Shown here piece after piece: positions 1 through 8,816 of a stretch of 64,000 bases of DNA. Source of the DNA: Haladaptatus sp. ZSTT2. GTDB lineage: Archaea; Halobacteriota; Halobacteria; Halobacteriales; Halococcaceae. Made by a program: the position numbers and the translations under genes. The stretch lies in assembly GCF_037081775.1 (NCBI RefSeq), contig NZ_JBAMHQ010000001.1, forward strand, positions 1,488,001 to 1,552,000. The letters are read 5' to 3'. The notes under the pieces were generated by a model. That model ran no database searches, was not told the DNA's origin, and worked only from the letters and a program-made list of their open reading frames with translations. How positions within the stretch are numbered: position 1 is the stretch's first letter; each line of letters opens with the position of its first letter.

Positions 1-1
1 A

Positions 2-208
2 GACCTCGACTTAGACTTAGATGCCGCCATCCGCCTCGACTACGACATCGCAGACGAGCGCGTCGCAGACCTCGTCTCGGCGCACAAAGACCTCATCGCA
101 AACGAGGTTCGCGCCACCGACGTGGGCGCAGTCGAAGACGGCCACCGCAAAGAATGGGACGTCGAAGGCGTCACGATGACGCTCGCAATCGAAAAGGCAG
201 ACGCCTAA
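2..208 (+). CDS. ileS: Isoleucyl-tRNA synthetase, C-terminal end (partial)
   Basis: Only the last 68 codons are in the window; the gene runs in from the left edge. The reading frame has strong haloarchaeal codon use and ends in TAA at 206-208. The peptide contains RVADLVSAHKDLIANEVRA followed by KEWDVEGVTMTLAIEKA, which resembles the extreme C-terminal domain of archaeal IleRS, a cytosolic enzyme that charges tRNA-Ile. The catalytic core and the signature HIGH and KMSKS motifs lie outside, so the call rests on recognising the tail only. A stretch of AT-rich non-coding DNA follows directly. Confidence 0.7.
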   Translation, partial: DLDLDLDAAIRLDYDIADERVADLVSAHKDLIANEVRATDVGAVEDGHRKEWDVEGVTMTLAIEKADA

Positions 209-545
209 AACATAAATATAAATTCTTTTTAATAGTCTATTATTTGATTTTTTCTGAGACCGTGCTGAATAGAGGGCGCAAGTCGGTCACGAGCGAGTGG
301 TCGAAATCGAGGGGTTGCGTCGACCGATAAAGAGCGAGAATACGACAGGGACCTCTTTGCGTTCCAACCCGGTCAATCGGTGAGTTGTCGGCTCTCTGTA
401 TTGCACAACGCCCGAACGACTGTTTCGGAACCGCCAGCAATCCCTCCTGAGCGAATAGTAGAAAACTACACTTTTACGTAGAATATTGTTCGCGACATAT
501 CTTCTTCTCGTAGGAGAGTGAACAGTAGCTCAGGAAGGGGACTGT
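209..545. other. AT-richer intergenic stretch, no convincing gene
   Basis: These 337 bases start with a T/A-rich run (about 209-250), which could serve as the ileS terminator. They also hold a 66-codon open frame on the minus strand (240-440). Its product is rich in R, C, P and L, has no recognisable domain and no clear promoter, so I do not call it a gene. Base composition is closer to the following Gfo/Idh/MocA gene than to ileS, so this segment may belong to the same acquired block. No tRNA-like or long inverted-repeat structure was seen. Confidence 0.5.
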
Positions 546-1643
546 ATGGCAAACAAACTAAAGTTAGGATTGGTGGGAGCAGATGCCGCTGGCAGAGGCT
601 GGGGACCAGCTGCGCATATCCCAGCATTGCGTGAAATAGAACGGATCGAGTTGGCGGCACTCTGCACAAGTCGTCCCGAATCGGCTGCCGCTGCCGCAGA
701 CGCATTTGGTATAGATCGTGCATATCATAATATCAATGAACTGGTATCGCAACCAGACATCGACATCATTGCGGCTGTTGTAAACATCCCAAGCCATTAC
801 GAAATTGTGATGCCAGCACTAAACGCTGGAAAGCACGTTTACTGTGAGTGGCCGCTCGGTGCAAGTCTCACAGAAACAGAGGAGATGGCGGCACTCGCAC
901 ACGCTAAAGGTGTTGTCACAGCAATTGGGCTTCAAGGGCGTCACGATCCTTCCCTTACTCACATCAAGGAGTTATGTGACGAAGGTTGGTTAGGCGACAT
1001 CCATTCCGTTCAGCTGACATTCCTTGGAACGAGTATCCCTGACCGCTCCTCTCGGATGGAATACGAGCGTGAGATCCATCGAGGAGCCCATTTACTGACA
1101 ATCATTGGTGGACACACGCTTGATTACATTACGTATTGTTTCGGGTCACTAGCTGAGGTTTCAGCCAGAGTAGCAACACGAGTGAAGAAGTTGCGGATGG
1201 CTGATACTGGTGAGATGGTCGATGCAGAAGCAGCCGATAACGTTCTTATTAACGGCGTACTCACCAATGGCGCACTCCTCTCGTACCAGTTATCAGCTGT
1301 TCCATTCCATGGAGACGGGTGGCGGATGGCTGTGTATGGGAGTAAGGGAACAATCATCGCAACGGCCCAGGGGCTACCCCAGATCACGCCGATCAAACTT
1401 GTTGGTGCGCAAGGCGACGAACCGCTTGTTGAACTGCCAGTTCCTGAACGACTGCGAGTAGTGCCAGCATCGGTACCGTTTGGTCCACCACAGAACGTGG
1501 GACAGGCGTATGTACGCATGGCTGAGGCGATTCAAGAAGGGAAACCGTTTGCTCCCAGCTTTGAGGATGCGTTGGAGGCACACAAACTTCTTGACGCAAT
1601 CCAGCAATCTTCGGACGAGGGTCGCGTTATCAGGGTAGTCTAG
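546..1643 (+). CDS. Gfo/Idh/MocA family oxidoreductase, Gal80p-like
   Basis: This 365-residue protein starts with a beta strand and glycine-rich nucleotide site (LGLVGADAAGRGWG), as in NAD(P)-binding Rossmann folds. The motif after the fourth strand is CEWPLG rather than the EKP of most sugar dehydrogenases, and it is followed by GLQGR; this pair is typical of the Gal80p-like branch. The C-terminal half fits the usual alpha/beta substrate domain, and HRGAHLLTIIGGHTLDYI fills the place of the catalytic His helix. Family members oxidise or reduce sugars and cyclitols, or act as sugar sensors; the substrate cannot be read here. The gene is clearly less GC-rich than all neighbours, uses A/T-ending codons, and stands alone between ileS and a broken gene, which suggests acquisition by transfer. 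Confidence 0.85.
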   Translation: MANKLKLGLVGADAAGRGWGPAAHIPALREIERIELAALCTSRPESAAAAADAFGIDRAYHNINELVSQPDIDIIAAVVNIPSHYEIVMPALNAGKHVYCEWPLGASLTETEEMAALAHAKGVVTAIGLQGRHDPSLTHIKELCDEGWLGDIHSVQLTFLGTSIPDRSSRMEYEREIHRGAHLLTIIGGHTLDYITYCFGSLAEVSARVATRVKKLRMADTGEMVDAEAADNVLINGVLTNGALLSYQLSAVPFHGDGWRMAVYGSKGTIIATAQGLPQITPIKLVGAQGDEPLVELPVPERLRVVPASVPFGPPQNVGQAYVRMAEAIQEGKPFAPSFEDALEAHKLLDAIQQSSDEGRVIRVV

Positions 1644-1865
1644 TGCAGTACGGTCACTGATGATGACGGCTGTAAAAAAGAGGGTGTTGACGACGATGAA
1701 GGCGAGCAGACCGTTCGTCAGAAAACGTCGTTTCCTGACGTGGTAGACGGAGAAGAAGACGGCGACAGAAGGAGTTTCTCCTGTGGGATTGACGAGGTCC
1801 GAGAAGAGGAAGAACGCCTGAATCAGTCCTCATAGCGTGAAACCAACCAGCAACTGGTACTTCAT
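1644..1865 (-). pseudogene. Broken small membrane-protein gene
   Basis: Read on the minus strand from ATG at 1865, the frame gives MKYQLLVGFTL, then a TGA stop, then continues in the same frame as GLIQAFFLFSDLVNPTG and, after a basic patch (VRKRRFLTNG), a hydrophobic helix LLAFIVVNTLFFTAVIIS. A single TGG-to-TGA change at codon 12 would account for the stop, since W fits the first helix. The protein-like part ends at the 3' end of the oxidoreductase gene, so it also appears truncated. It looks like a two-helix or larger membrane protein of unknown role. An error in the sequence is possible for the stop, but not for the missing end. Confidence 0.45.
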
Positions 1866-1928
1866 AGATTCTCTCTATTCAGCACGCCAAGACTGTCAAA
1901 CGCATAGGAGTTCAACAGCGCCGAAACG

Positions 1929-2783
1929 TCAGTTTTCGAGCGCCTCGGCAATCGCCGGGGCCACCGTCACGCTGCTCACGGCGCGCTCGATTGTGTCCGT
2001 ACCGTAAATCGCTTCGACGCCCGCGCGCGCGAGTTTCGTCTGGGCGTTGCTGGCGAGCATCGGGTGGACGCAGGTGACAAAGACGCGATTCGGAGAGCGC
2101 CCTTGAAGGATTTCGATGGATTCGCTCATGGTCGACCCGGTGGCGATGATGTCGTCTACGAGCACCACGTCGCGCCCGGACACGTCGGTGTCGCTTGGGG
2201 TGATGTCCACGTCGCTCCCCGAGAGGCGCTTTTTCACGAAGTAGTCGGTGTCGCCTGCGCCGTGGGCGTCGCGCACGGACGCGGCGAGATCGATGGCCCC
2301 CTCGTCGGGTGCGAGGAAGACCGGTTGGTCGAGGTCTGCAGGGAGGGCGTTTGCGAGGTGTGGCGCGGCGTCAACCGACTCGCAGGGAACGGAGAAAAAG
2401 TCACAGAGGAGTTCTTCATGCGGATTGACGGTGATGACCCGGTCGGTTCCGGTGGAGATGGCGCGGGCCATCGCGCGGGCGGAGACGGGTTCGCCCGTTT
2501 TGAACGACTTGTCCTGTCGGCCGTAGCCCATGTACGGGATGACGGTGATGATTTCTTCCGCCCCGGCCTCGCGGGCGGCGTCTTGGAGTTGGAGCAGTTC
2601 GACGTGCGCGTCGCTCGAAACGGTCGAGGAGACGATGATGGCGCGCTCAGCGTCGAACGCGCCGACAGACGCGAGCAGTTCACCGTCCGGAAAGTGTTCG
2701 GTTTCGGTCATCGCAAGTGGTTCGCCCAGCTCGGCTGCGAGTGCCGCTGCGAGCGCCTGCGACGCCGACCCACTGACAATCAT
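1929..2783 (-). CDS. prs: Ribose-phosphate pyrophosphokinase (PRPP synthetase)
   Basis: This enzyme makes PRPP from ribose 5-phosphate and ATP for purine, pyrimidine, histidine and NAD synthesis in the cytosol. The 284-residue product is the usual archaeal length. MIVSGSASQALAAALA is the expected N-terminus, which places the start at 2783 rather than at an in-frame ATG 27 bases further out. EHFPDGE, MGYGRQDKSF and VNPHEE mark the N-terminal substrate domain, and VVLVDDIIATGSTMSES (around residues 201-217) is the PRPP-binding loop. It lies directly downstream of the beta-propeller gene on the same strand (gap about 40 bases). PRPP users hisI, hisA, hisB and pyrE follow within 12 kb but are not co-transcribed. 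Confidence 0.95.
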   Translation of the reverse strand: MIVSGSASQALAAALAAELGEPLAMTETEHFPDGELLASVGAFDAERAIIVSSTVSSDAHVELLQLQDAAREAGAEEIITVIPYMGYGRQDKSFKTGEPVSARAMARAISTGTDRVITVNPHEELLCDFFSVPCESVDAAPHLANALPADLDQPVFLAPDEGAIDLAASVRDAHGAGDTDYFVKKRLSGSDVDITPSDTDVSGRDVVLVDDIIATGSTMSESIEILQGRSPNRVFVTCVHPMLASNAQTKLARAGVEAIYGTDTIERAVSSVTVAPAIAEALEN

Positions 2784-2825
2784 AGTCGAACGGTACACCC
2801 ACGGCATCAACCCATTTTCGGTCCA

Positions 2826-3605
2826 CTACAGCACGCAGAGTGCGTGCACGTCACGCAGGCCAAGCGGGTAGGTGCGCCAGCCCTCCCCTGCGTCGAGGAG
2901 GAACGTGCCGTCCACCGTCGCGGCGTAGGTGGCGTCGGCGTAGGCCACGTCTGCGACCTGCCCCGGGACCGGGAGCGAGATGGCGTCCCACTCGTCGTCG
3001 TGGGCGTAAAATGTGTCTGCGGTGGCGGCGTGCGCTCGGCCGTCTTCGGCGGTGGCGACCATGTAAAAATCGCCGTCGAGGGCGTCCATCCAGCCGTTCC
3101 CGAGGTAGTAGAGGCCGTCTGCGGTGGCGGCGTGTGGCGTTCCGTCGGTGGACACGTCGCGCACCGAGGAGAGTCCGGCTTCGATGCAGTCTGCGGTGGT
3201 GACCTGACAGACGCCCGCGTCGGTGGCGACGAGGTTGCTCGAAATCGCGTTGATTCGGGCGTCGAGTTCCGCGATTGTCGTCCATCCTGCGTCGAAGCGC
3301 GCGAGCGTCCCGTCTTCGGCTCCCGCGAGCAGGACGCCGTCGCTGAATCGGACGGCGGTCGCGGGGCCGAAGTAGGTTTCGGTGAAGTCGTCGCCGTCGT
3401 GGAGCAGTACGTCTTCGTCCGTGGCGATGGCCACTTGGTCGTCGCTCGTCGCTACGTCCCGGGCGGTACACTGCGCTAAGAGTTCTATTTGTCCGACCTG
3501 TTCGCCCGCAAGAGAGACGGCAGCAACGCCAACGTCGGTGGCCGCGAGGACGACGGTCTTACCCGTCTTTTCCCCAAACACCCGTTTTTCCTCGAGGCTT
3601 TGCAT
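2826..3605 (-). CDS. Conserved haloarchaeal beta-propeller-like protein (HVO_0234-like)
   Basis: The product of about 259 residues has no signal peptide or membrane helix and is made of repeated short beta-rich units, for example VLLAGAEDGTLARFDAGW, AATADGLYYLGNGWMDAL and AATVDGTFLLDAGEGW, as in propeller blades. It resembles the family that sits beside prs in other haloarchaea (named after HVO_0234 from memory). No catalytic motif is visible and the role is unknown. The most likely start is ATG at 3605 (MQSLEEKRVFG); another ATG lies three codons upstream. It probably forms a two-gene unit with prs. Confidence 0.7.
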   Translation of the reverse strand: MQSLEEKRVFGEKTGKTVVLAATDVGVAAVSLAGEQVGQIELLAQCTARDVATSDDQVAIATDEDVLLHDGDDFTETYFGPATAVRFSDGVLLAGAEDGTLARFDAGWTTIAELDARINAISSNLVATDAGVCQVTTADCIEAGLSSVRDVSTDGTPHAATADGLYYLGNGWMDALDGDFYMVATAEDGRAHAATADTFYAHDDEWDAISLPVPGQVADVAYADATYAATVDGTFLLDAGEGWRTYPLGLRDVHALCVL

Positions 3606-3650
3606 ACCTGACACACGACTCTGCGGCGGTGAAAACGGTTGTGGAACGAG

Positions 3651-3875
3651 TCAGACCGCCATGACGACCAGCACGAGGCCGATGAAAAGGAATAAACCGC
3701 CGGCAAACGGCGCGAAGTTGGTCTGTCCCGCCGACGGTTCGATGCTTCCAGGCTCCTGCATCGGCCCCGAGCGAAGCGAGATGGCGACGGTGGCGAAAAA
3801 CTCCGGATCGCGGATGGCGAGGACGCCCAGTCCGGCGAACACGAGGCCTCCGAGGATGAGCCCGAAGTTGACCAT
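3651..3875 (-). CDS. Small two-helix membrane protein
   Basis: This 74-residue protein begins MVNFGLILGGLVFAGLGVLAI, a membrane helix, has a polar middle of about 30 residues (SGPMQEPGSIEPSAGQTN) and ends with a second helix, FAGGLFLFIGLVLVVMAV. I chose ATG at 3875 because the longer in-frame extension upstream is basic, non-hydrophobic and runs across the divergent promoter region. It ends 45 bases before the beta-propeller gene on the same strand, so the two may share a transcript. Function is not recognisable. Confidence 0.6.
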   Translation of the reverse strand: MVNFGLILGGLVFAGLGVLAIRDPEFFATVAISLRSGPMQEPGSIEPSAGQTNFAPFAGGLFLFIGLVLVVMAV

Positions 3876-3976
3876 ACGACGCCTGCTCGTGGCGACGTGG
3901 TAGGTTTTGTGGTGATTGGATGACACGAGTGTGCAGGTGGAGGAACGCTTAGGAGCGAAATCGGCGTAGTCCACCT

Positions 3977-4645
3977 ATGGCTCGACTCCATTCGGACGCA
4001 GTGGCTGTACTCCTCGAACTGGCCGGGCCGAACGCGGATGAGATTCTCACAGAGATGGAACAGCGAGCGACCCGCGAGGGGTTTCCTATCGTCGGCGCAG
4101 AAGTTGGCCGGACGCTCGCGCTGTGTGCTCGCCTGCGTGGGGCGAAAACCGTGTTCGAACTCGGCTCTGGGTTTGGGTATTCTGCGTACTGGATTGCGCG
4201 CGTACTCCCCGAAGACGGAACGATCAACCTGACCGACCGAGATGCGGGATTGCTCGCGGATGCGGAGGCGTACTTCGAGCGCGGCAGCCTCGCACAGAAG
4301 GCGACGTTCGCACAGGGCGATGCTATCTCCCTCGCTCGCGAAGCGCGCGGCCCGTTCGACCTCGTCGTCCTCGACCACGACACCGCAGACTACGTCGAGG
4401 GATTCGAGGCGATTCGAGACGCCGTCGCACCGGGCGGGGTGATTATCGCAGACAACGTGCTCAGCACCGACACCGAACAGCCGCTCACCCCCGCAGGCTT
4501 GGAGGCGAAGCTCTCGGGGGAACCAGCGCCGAACGAGCGCACCCGCGCGGTGGCCGCGTATTTTGACCATGTTTCACACGCCGACGGGTTCGAGACCTAC
4601 GCCCTCCCGTTCGGGCAGGGAATCGCCGTATCGTGTCGAATCTGA
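3977..4645 (+). CDS. SAM-dependent O-methyltransferase (COG4122-like)
   Basis: The 222-residue protein carries the class I methyltransferase motif I VFELGSGFGYSAYWIARVL (residues about 57-75), a following acidic strand INLTDRD, and LVVLDHD at motif IV, where an Asp usually binds the metal in catechol-type O-methyltransferases. GGVIIADNVL is the next conserved block, with the second metal-site Asp-Asn pair. It belongs to the family that methylates hydroxyl groups of small molecules using SAM; the substrate is unknown. It is transcribed away from the small membrane protein and followed closely by a DUF1508-like gene. Confidence 0.85.
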   Translation: MARLHSDAVAVLLELAGPNADEILTEMEQRATREGFPIVGAEVGRTLALCARLRGAKTVFELGSGFGYSAYWIARVLPEDGTINLTDRDAGLLADAEAYFERGSLAQKATFAQGDAISLAREARGPFDLVVLDHDTADYVEGFEAIRDAVAPGGVIIADNVLSTDTEQPLTPAGLEAKLSGEPAPNERTRAVAAYFDHVSHADGFETYALPFGQGIAVSCRI

Positions 4646-4685
4646 GACACCACGCTTCTTTGTACTGGTCGTGCGAGAGTCAAGT

Positions 4686-4874
4686 ATGGCAAACACTCCG
4701 ACGTTCGAACTGTTCAAAGACGCCGCAGGCGAGTGGCGCTGGCGGCTCGTCGCCTCGAACGGGAACATCATCGCAGACAGCGGCGAAGGCTACCAGACCA
4801 AACAGGGCGCAGAACGCGGCATCGAGAGCGTGAAGAAGAACGCCCCACGCGCGGACATCGACGTGCTCGATTGA
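4686..4874 (+). CDS. DUF1508 (YegP-like) small protein
   Basis: This 62-residue protein matches the YegP/DUF1508 repeat: FELFKDAAGEWRWRLVASNG, then GEGYQTKQGAERGIESVKKNA, ending in an aspartate-rich strand. One repeat is present, whereas bacterial YegP often has two. The fold is a small alpha/beta unit and no enzymatic role is known. Start ATG at 4686 gives the usual family N-terminus (MANTPTFELFKD). It lies 40 bases after the methyltransferase, possibly in one transcript. A CCCC/GGGG pairing at about 4893-4917 could act as a terminator. Confidence 0.8.
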   Translation: MANTPTFELFKDAAGEWRWRLVASNGNIIADSGEGYQTKQGAERGIESVKKNAPRADIDVLD

Positions 4875-5022
4875 GCAAATCGACAATCTACCCCTGATTT
4901 AGTCGAGTATCGGGGTTTGAGGCTCTCTATCCGGAAAATCCCCCACCACCCGCAAAACATCGGATTTGTGAGCGTCAGCGCTGCTCACACCCGAAATCGC
5001 CAAGAAGACGGATAGCTTGTGG

Positions 5023-5049
5023 ATTAAATACGTGACGCGCTTTGTCACG
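5023..5049 (+). promoter_or_regulatory. TATA-like box with adjoining inverted repeat
   Basis: ATTAAATA at 5023-5030 resembles a haloarchaeal TATA box. It is directly followed by CGTGAC (5031-5036), a 7-base spacer and GTCACG (5044-5049), a perfect dyad lying where a repressor could block the transcription start. The only downstream gene on this strand is the Na/Ca exchanger, about 85 bases away. Confidence 0.45.
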
Positions 5050-5076
5050 GACGAGACACACTACTCGAGACAGACA

Positions 5077-5090
5077 TGATACGCGTATCA
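5077..5090. promoter_or_regulatory. 14-base perfect palindrome in the exchanger leader
   Basis: TGATACGCGTATCA is self-complementary over all 14 bases and lies 45 bases before the chosen start of the exchanger gene. It is a candidate operator for a dimeric regulator; the regulator is not identified. Confidence 0.45.
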
Positions 5091-5134
5091 TCCGCGTGCT
5101 GGAAGGCAGGCGACGAGGAGGGGCGAATCGACTG

Positions 5135-6463
5135 ATGAAACGACAAGCACTCGGTGCGATTGCGGCGACCGTCGCGCTCACGCTGCCGTGGATCGCGGTG
5201 TGGCTGGGGCTGATTCCGTCGCTCTCGACGATGGCCACCGTGGCTGTGAGCGGCCTCGCCGTCCTCGGCGCATCCTTCCTGCTCGCGTGGGGGGCAGAAA
5301 CCGCAGAAAAAGACGTTCCCCGGGCGTTCGCCATCGCCATCTTGGCGGTGCTCGCCGTCGCGCCCGAATACGCGGTTGACGCGCTCTACGCGTGGAACGC
5401 AGGCGTGTACGCCGGCACCGAACGCGGTATCGAAGCCGGAAACCTCGCCGTGGCGAACATGACCGGCGCGAATCGCATTCTCATCGGTCTCGGCTGGGCC
5501 GGAATCGCGCTTTTCACCATCTTCCGGCGCGGGTCTGGGGACGACCCGGCCGTCGAACGCCGCAGTGGCTTCCTCGCAGACGTGGTGACACTCGACCGCG
5601 ACGTCGGCCTCGAAATCGTCTTCCTGCTCGCCGCGACACTCTGGGCGTTCCTCGTCCCGCTCGGCGGCGGCATCGACATCTTCGACATGGCGTTCCTCGT
5701 CGGTCTCTACATCACCTACATCCTCATCGTCCTCAAAGGCGACGTGGAGACCGAAGAACACAACGTGGGCGTGCCCGCCTATCTCCAGCAGTTCCCCCGC
5801 GGGCCGCGCCTTGCAGCCGTCTTCGTGCTGTTTGCCTACTCCGGGCTGATGATTTTCACCGCGGTCGAACCGTTCGCCCACGGCCTCGAAGAGCTCGGCA
5901 CCGCAGTCGGGATTCCGTCCTTCTTCATGATTCAGTGGATTGCGCCGCTCGCCTCTGAGTCGCCCGAACTCATCGTCGTCGCTTACCTCGTGAACAAGGC
6001 GCGCTCGACCGCCGGGTTCAACGCGCTCATCTCCTCGAAACTCAACCAGTGGACGCTCCTCATCGGGACGCTCGTGGTCGTCTACTCCATCGCCCTCGGA
6101 ACCTACGGCGCACTCCCGTTCGACCAGAAACAGTCGGGCGAAATCTGGCTGACCGCAGCCCAGTCGTTCTTCGCCATCGCCCTGCTCGTGAACTTCGAGA
6201 TTTCGGTGCGCGAGGCGATTGCCTTGCTCGTGTTGTTCGTCTCGCAGGTCGTCATGGAGTTCCTGCTCATCCGCGACCTCATCACGCTCTCAATTTCGAG
6301 CTACGAACTCCTGCTCGCCTACACGGCGCTCTACGTCGTCCTCGGGGGAGGCCTGTTCGTCGCCCGGCGCAAGGCCTTCCGCGGCATCTTGAAGCAGACG
6401 GCTGGCACCGTGAACGAGGCGCTTGGAAATGGGAGTAATGGGTCGGTGAGCGCGGACGACTGA
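5135..6463 (+). CDS. Sodium/calcium exchanger family membrane protein
   Basis: The 442-residue protein has about ten membrane helices in two related halves, as in the CaCA (NCX/CAX) superfamily, which exchanges Ca2+ or another cation for Na+ or H+. The two alpha-repeat signatures are visible: VAPEYAVDALYAW with the following GNLAVANMTGANRILIG in the first half, and ASESPELIVVAYLV with FNALISSKLNQW in the second, carrying the acidic residues that bind cations. The start at 5135 (MKRQALGAIAATVALT) begins immediately before the first helix; the longer reading frame upstream is arginine-rich and contains the palindrome. Ion specificity cannot be read. Confidence 0.85.
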   Translation: MKRQALGAIAATVALTLPWIAVWLGLIPSLSTMATVAVSGLAVLGASFLLAWGAETAEKDVPRAFAIAILAVLAVAPEYAVDALYAWNAGVYAGTERGIEAGNLAVANMTGANRILIGLGWAGIALFTIFRRGSGDDPAVERRSGFLADVVTLDRDVGLEIVFLLAATLWAFLVPLGGGIDIFDMAFLVGLYITYILIVLKGDVETEEHNVGVPAYLQQFPRGPRLAAVFVLFAYSGLMIFTAVEPFAHGLEELGTAVGIPSFFMIQWIAPLASESPELIVVAYLVNKARSTAGFNALISSKLNQWTLLIGTLVVVYSIALGTYGALPFDQKQSGEIWLTAAQSFFAIALLVNFEISVREAIALLVLFVSQVVMEFLLIRDLITLSISSYELLLAYTALYVVLGGGLFVARRKAFRGILKQTAGTVNEALGNGSNGSVSADD

Positions 6464-6547
6464 ATCATACATCGCGACTGCTGTTTTTCACCGACACGGA
6501 CATGTCATCCAGAGCTAATTTATCCATCCCTCAGCGAACGCTTTGTT

Positions 6548-6883
6548 GTGCACTTGAAAACTCAACGCACCGTTTCGAAAGGGCTTGCGCTGTTTGTGGC
6601 GACGGTGGTGGCGTGGGGAATCACCAATGACATCGCTCCAACGGTGTTGGGACTACTCTGTGGCTACGCATTCGTCTTTGCAGGTGGGTCGCTCCGGGCT
6701 GTGTACGACGCCGTTCCGGACTACATGGAACTCGGATTCGTCGTGATGGGCGTCGCTGGCGGGGCTGTGTTGCTCGCAGGGGTGAGTCCAGATTTGGCAA
6801 AATTCGCGGTCGTCGTCGGTGTGGGCAACGCGCTGTCCCTTCTCTGGGGGCGACGAACGCCGGAGGCAACCGGTAGCGAGTAG
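6548..6883 (+). CDS. Small membrane protein, GTG start
   Basis: This 111-residue protein has four hydrophobic stretches: LALFVATVVAWGITN, TVLGLLCGYAFVFAGG, LGFVVMGVAGGAVLLAG and FAVVVGVGNALSLLWG. GTG at 6548 is preferred because a TAATTTATC TATA-like element lies about 30 bases upstream, which suits a nearly leaderless haloarchaeal transcript. No family was recognised. It follows the exchanger by 84 bases in the same direction. Confidence 0.55.
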   Translation: MHLKTQRTVSKGLALFVATVVAWGITNDIAPTVLGLLCGYAFVFAGGSLRAVYDAVPDYMELGFVVMGVAGGAVLLAGVSPDLAKFAVVVGVGNALSLLWGRRTPEATGSE

Positions 6884-7033
6884 GGCAAAACAGAGCAAGG
6901 TGGTCGGTTTGATATCTCCGTTACTGGTTTATCACGCCGTGCACACCTGACCGTCGAATCCTGCCCGAGACTGCCACACACCCGCCGGAGAACGTCGCAA
7001 GGCTTTCAATTGGCCGCCGCTAGGGATTCGACA

Positions 7034-8428
7034 ATGAAAGTATTCGGGTCGAGTGGCACCCGTGGGGTGGCGAATATCGAACTCACGCCCTCGTTCGCCC
7101 TGCGCGTCGCCGCGGCCGCTGGAACGGTCTGGAACGCAGACCGCGTCGCCGTTGGCCGAGACACACGAACCACTGGACGGATGTTCGCAGACGCCGCCGC
7201 GAGCGGGCTTGCGAGCACCGGGGCGAACGTAGACCGCCTCGGCATCATCCCGACGCCGGGCTTACAGGCATATGCCGAGCGCGAAGGCGTCCCCGGGCTC
7301 ATGATTACGGCGAGTCACAACCCGCCGGAGTACAACGGCATCAAACTCATCGGTGACGACGGCGTCGAACTCTCGAAACACCAGCTCGAACGCGTCGAGG
7401 GCACCATTCTCGGGGAGAAGTTCGACAAGGTAGCGTGGAACGAGACGGGCACTACCCGCGTCGTCGATGGCGCACGCGATGCGTACGTCGAAGAACTCCT
7501 CGACTCGGTCGACCGCGAGCAAATCGCCGCGGCGAACCTGACCGTCGCCCTCGACCCGGGCCACGGCGCAGGCTCGCTCACCAGCCCCGACTTCTTCCGC
7601 GAACTCGGCTGCGAGGTCGTGACCGTAAACGCCCAACCGGACGGCCACTTCCCCGGACGCGACCCCGAACCCATCCCCGAAAATCTTGCAGACCTCGGCC
7701 GCCTCGTCCGGGCGTCGGGTGCGGATATCGGCATCGCCCACGACGGCGACGCAGACCGCGCCATCTTCTACGACGAGAAAGGGCGCTACATCGAAGGTGA
7801 CGCCACGCTCGCCGCGCTTGCGGAGGCTGAACTCACGCCCGACGACGCCACCGTCTCGGCGGTAAACGTCTCCCAGCGCCTCGTTGACCTGACCACCGAA
7901 ATCGGTGCGTCGCTCGAACTCACGCCGGTGGGAAGCACGAACATCATTACGCGCATCGAAGAACTCCAGCGGGGCGACGTGCACGTCCCAGTCGCCGGAG
8001 AGGGCAACGGCGGCGTGTTGTTCCCCGACTATCGGCTTGCCCGTGATGGGGCGTACACCGCCGCGAAGTTCCTCGAACTGCTCGCAGACCGCACCGCGAG
8101 CGAGGTCGTAAACCGCTTCGAGGGCTACGAGAACGTCCGGACGAAGATTCACTACGACTCCGACGCCGAGTACGACGCGATGCTGCACGCCGCAGAGCAG
8201 CAAGCAGAGAAGGCGTCTGCGGAACTTTCGACCATCGACGGCTTCCGCCTCGACTACGGCGATGCGTGGGTGCTCGTCCGCCCGAGCGGCACCGAACCGC
8301 TCATCCGCATCTACGCCGAAGCCCGCGGCATCCACCGCGCACAGGAACTCGCAGACGGGATGTACGACGCGCTGATTGCGGCCAAAGAAGAAGCCATCGA
8401 AGCCGAGAAAGAAGAAGCGACTCAGTAG
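7034..8428 (+). CDS. glmM: Phosphoglucosamine/phosphohexose mutase
   Basis: The 464-residue protein is an alpha-D-phosphohexomutase. [14 protein letters not shown] is the conserved N-terminus, [12 protein letters not shown] (about residues 95-106) holds the phosphoserine, [11 protein letters not shown] is the metal-binding loop, [12 protein letters not shown] is the sugar-recognition loop and [15 protein letters not shown] the phosphate-binding loop. Length and loops best fit archaeal phosphoglucosamine mutase, which makes glucosamine 1-phosphate towards UDP-GlcNAc; phosphomannomutase activity is also possible in this family. ATG at 7034 gives the typical start. UDP-GlcNAc would feed wecB about 39 kb away. 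The 3' end overlaps hisI tail to tail by 7 bases. Confidence 0.85.
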   Translation: MKVFGSSGTRGVANIELTPSFALRVAAAAGTVWNADRVAVGRDTRTTGRMFADAAASGLASTGANVDRLGIIPTPGLQAYAEREGVPGLMITASHNPPEYNGIKLIGDDGVELSKHQLERVEGTILGEKFDKVAWNETGTTRVVDGARDAYVEELLDSVDREQIAAANLTVALDPGHGAGSLTSPDFFRELGCEVVTVNAQPDGHFPGRDPEPIPENLADLGRLVRASGADIGIAHDGDADRAIFYDEKGRYIEGDATLAALAEAELTPDDATVSAVNVSQRLVDLTTEIGASLELTPVGSTNIITRIEELQRGDVHVPVAGEGNGGVLFPDYRLARDGAYTAAKFLELLADRTASEVVNRFEGYENVRTKIHYDSDAEYDAMLHAAEQQAEKASAELSTIDGFRLDYGDAWVLVRPSGTEPLIRIYAEARGIHRAQELADGMYDALIAAKEEAIEAEKEEATQ

Positions 8429-8781
8429 ACCTCCTCCGGGTCGAACGCCTTTTCACCGACCACTTCACCCGAGAGCGTGCGGTAGAAACATGAGCGATAG
8501 CCCGTGTGACAGGCCCCGCCGCCGTCCTGCTGGACGAGGTAGAGTAGGGTGTCGCCATCACAATCGACGCGAATATCGGAGACGTGCTGGACGTGGCCGC
8601 TGGTTGCCCCCTTCTTCCAGAGTTCGTCGCGCGAACGCGAGTAGTAGTGGGCAAATCCGGTCTCCTCGGTTTTCGCAACGGCTTCTTCAGTGACGTAGGC
8701 GAGCATCAGCACCTCGCCCGTCTCATCGTCCTGTGTGATGGCTGGGAGCAGGCCGTTCTCGTCGAACGCGAGGTCAATCAT
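8422..8781 (-). CDS. hisI: Phosphoribosyl-AMP cyclohydrolase
   Basis: HisI opens the adenine ring of PR-AMP in the third step of histidine synthesis. The 119-residue protein has the family hallmarks: [35 protein letters not shown], the metal-binding [11 protein letters not shown] and the Cys/His zinc site [12 protein letters not shown]. It is the stand-alone form with no fused HisE domain. It starts 35 bases after the prepilin peptidase gene on the same strand, so it is probably transcribed with it, away from hisA and hisB, which lie 3.3 kb further on. Confidence 0.95.
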   Translation of the reverse strand: MIDLAFDENGLLPAITQDDETGEVLMLAYVTEEAVAKTEETGFAHYYSRSRDELWKKGATSGHVQHVSDIRVDCDGDTLLYLVQQDGGGACHTGYRSCFYRTLSGEVVGEKAFDPEEVY

Positions 8782-8816
8782 AGTCGGGAGAAGGGAGGAG
8801 GCGGCTTTGAGTCTTT

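Noticed and set aside
240-440. Minus-strand open frame of 66 codons after ileS
   Set aside because: Cysteine- and arginine-rich, no domain, composition unlike haloarchaeal genes; kept only as part of the intergenic description.
2064-3479. Long open frame (471 codons) opposite prs and the beta-propeller gene
   Set aside because: It is a shadow frame opened by the GC-rich codons of two well-supported minus-strand genes; its product is arginine- and glycine-rich and matches no family.
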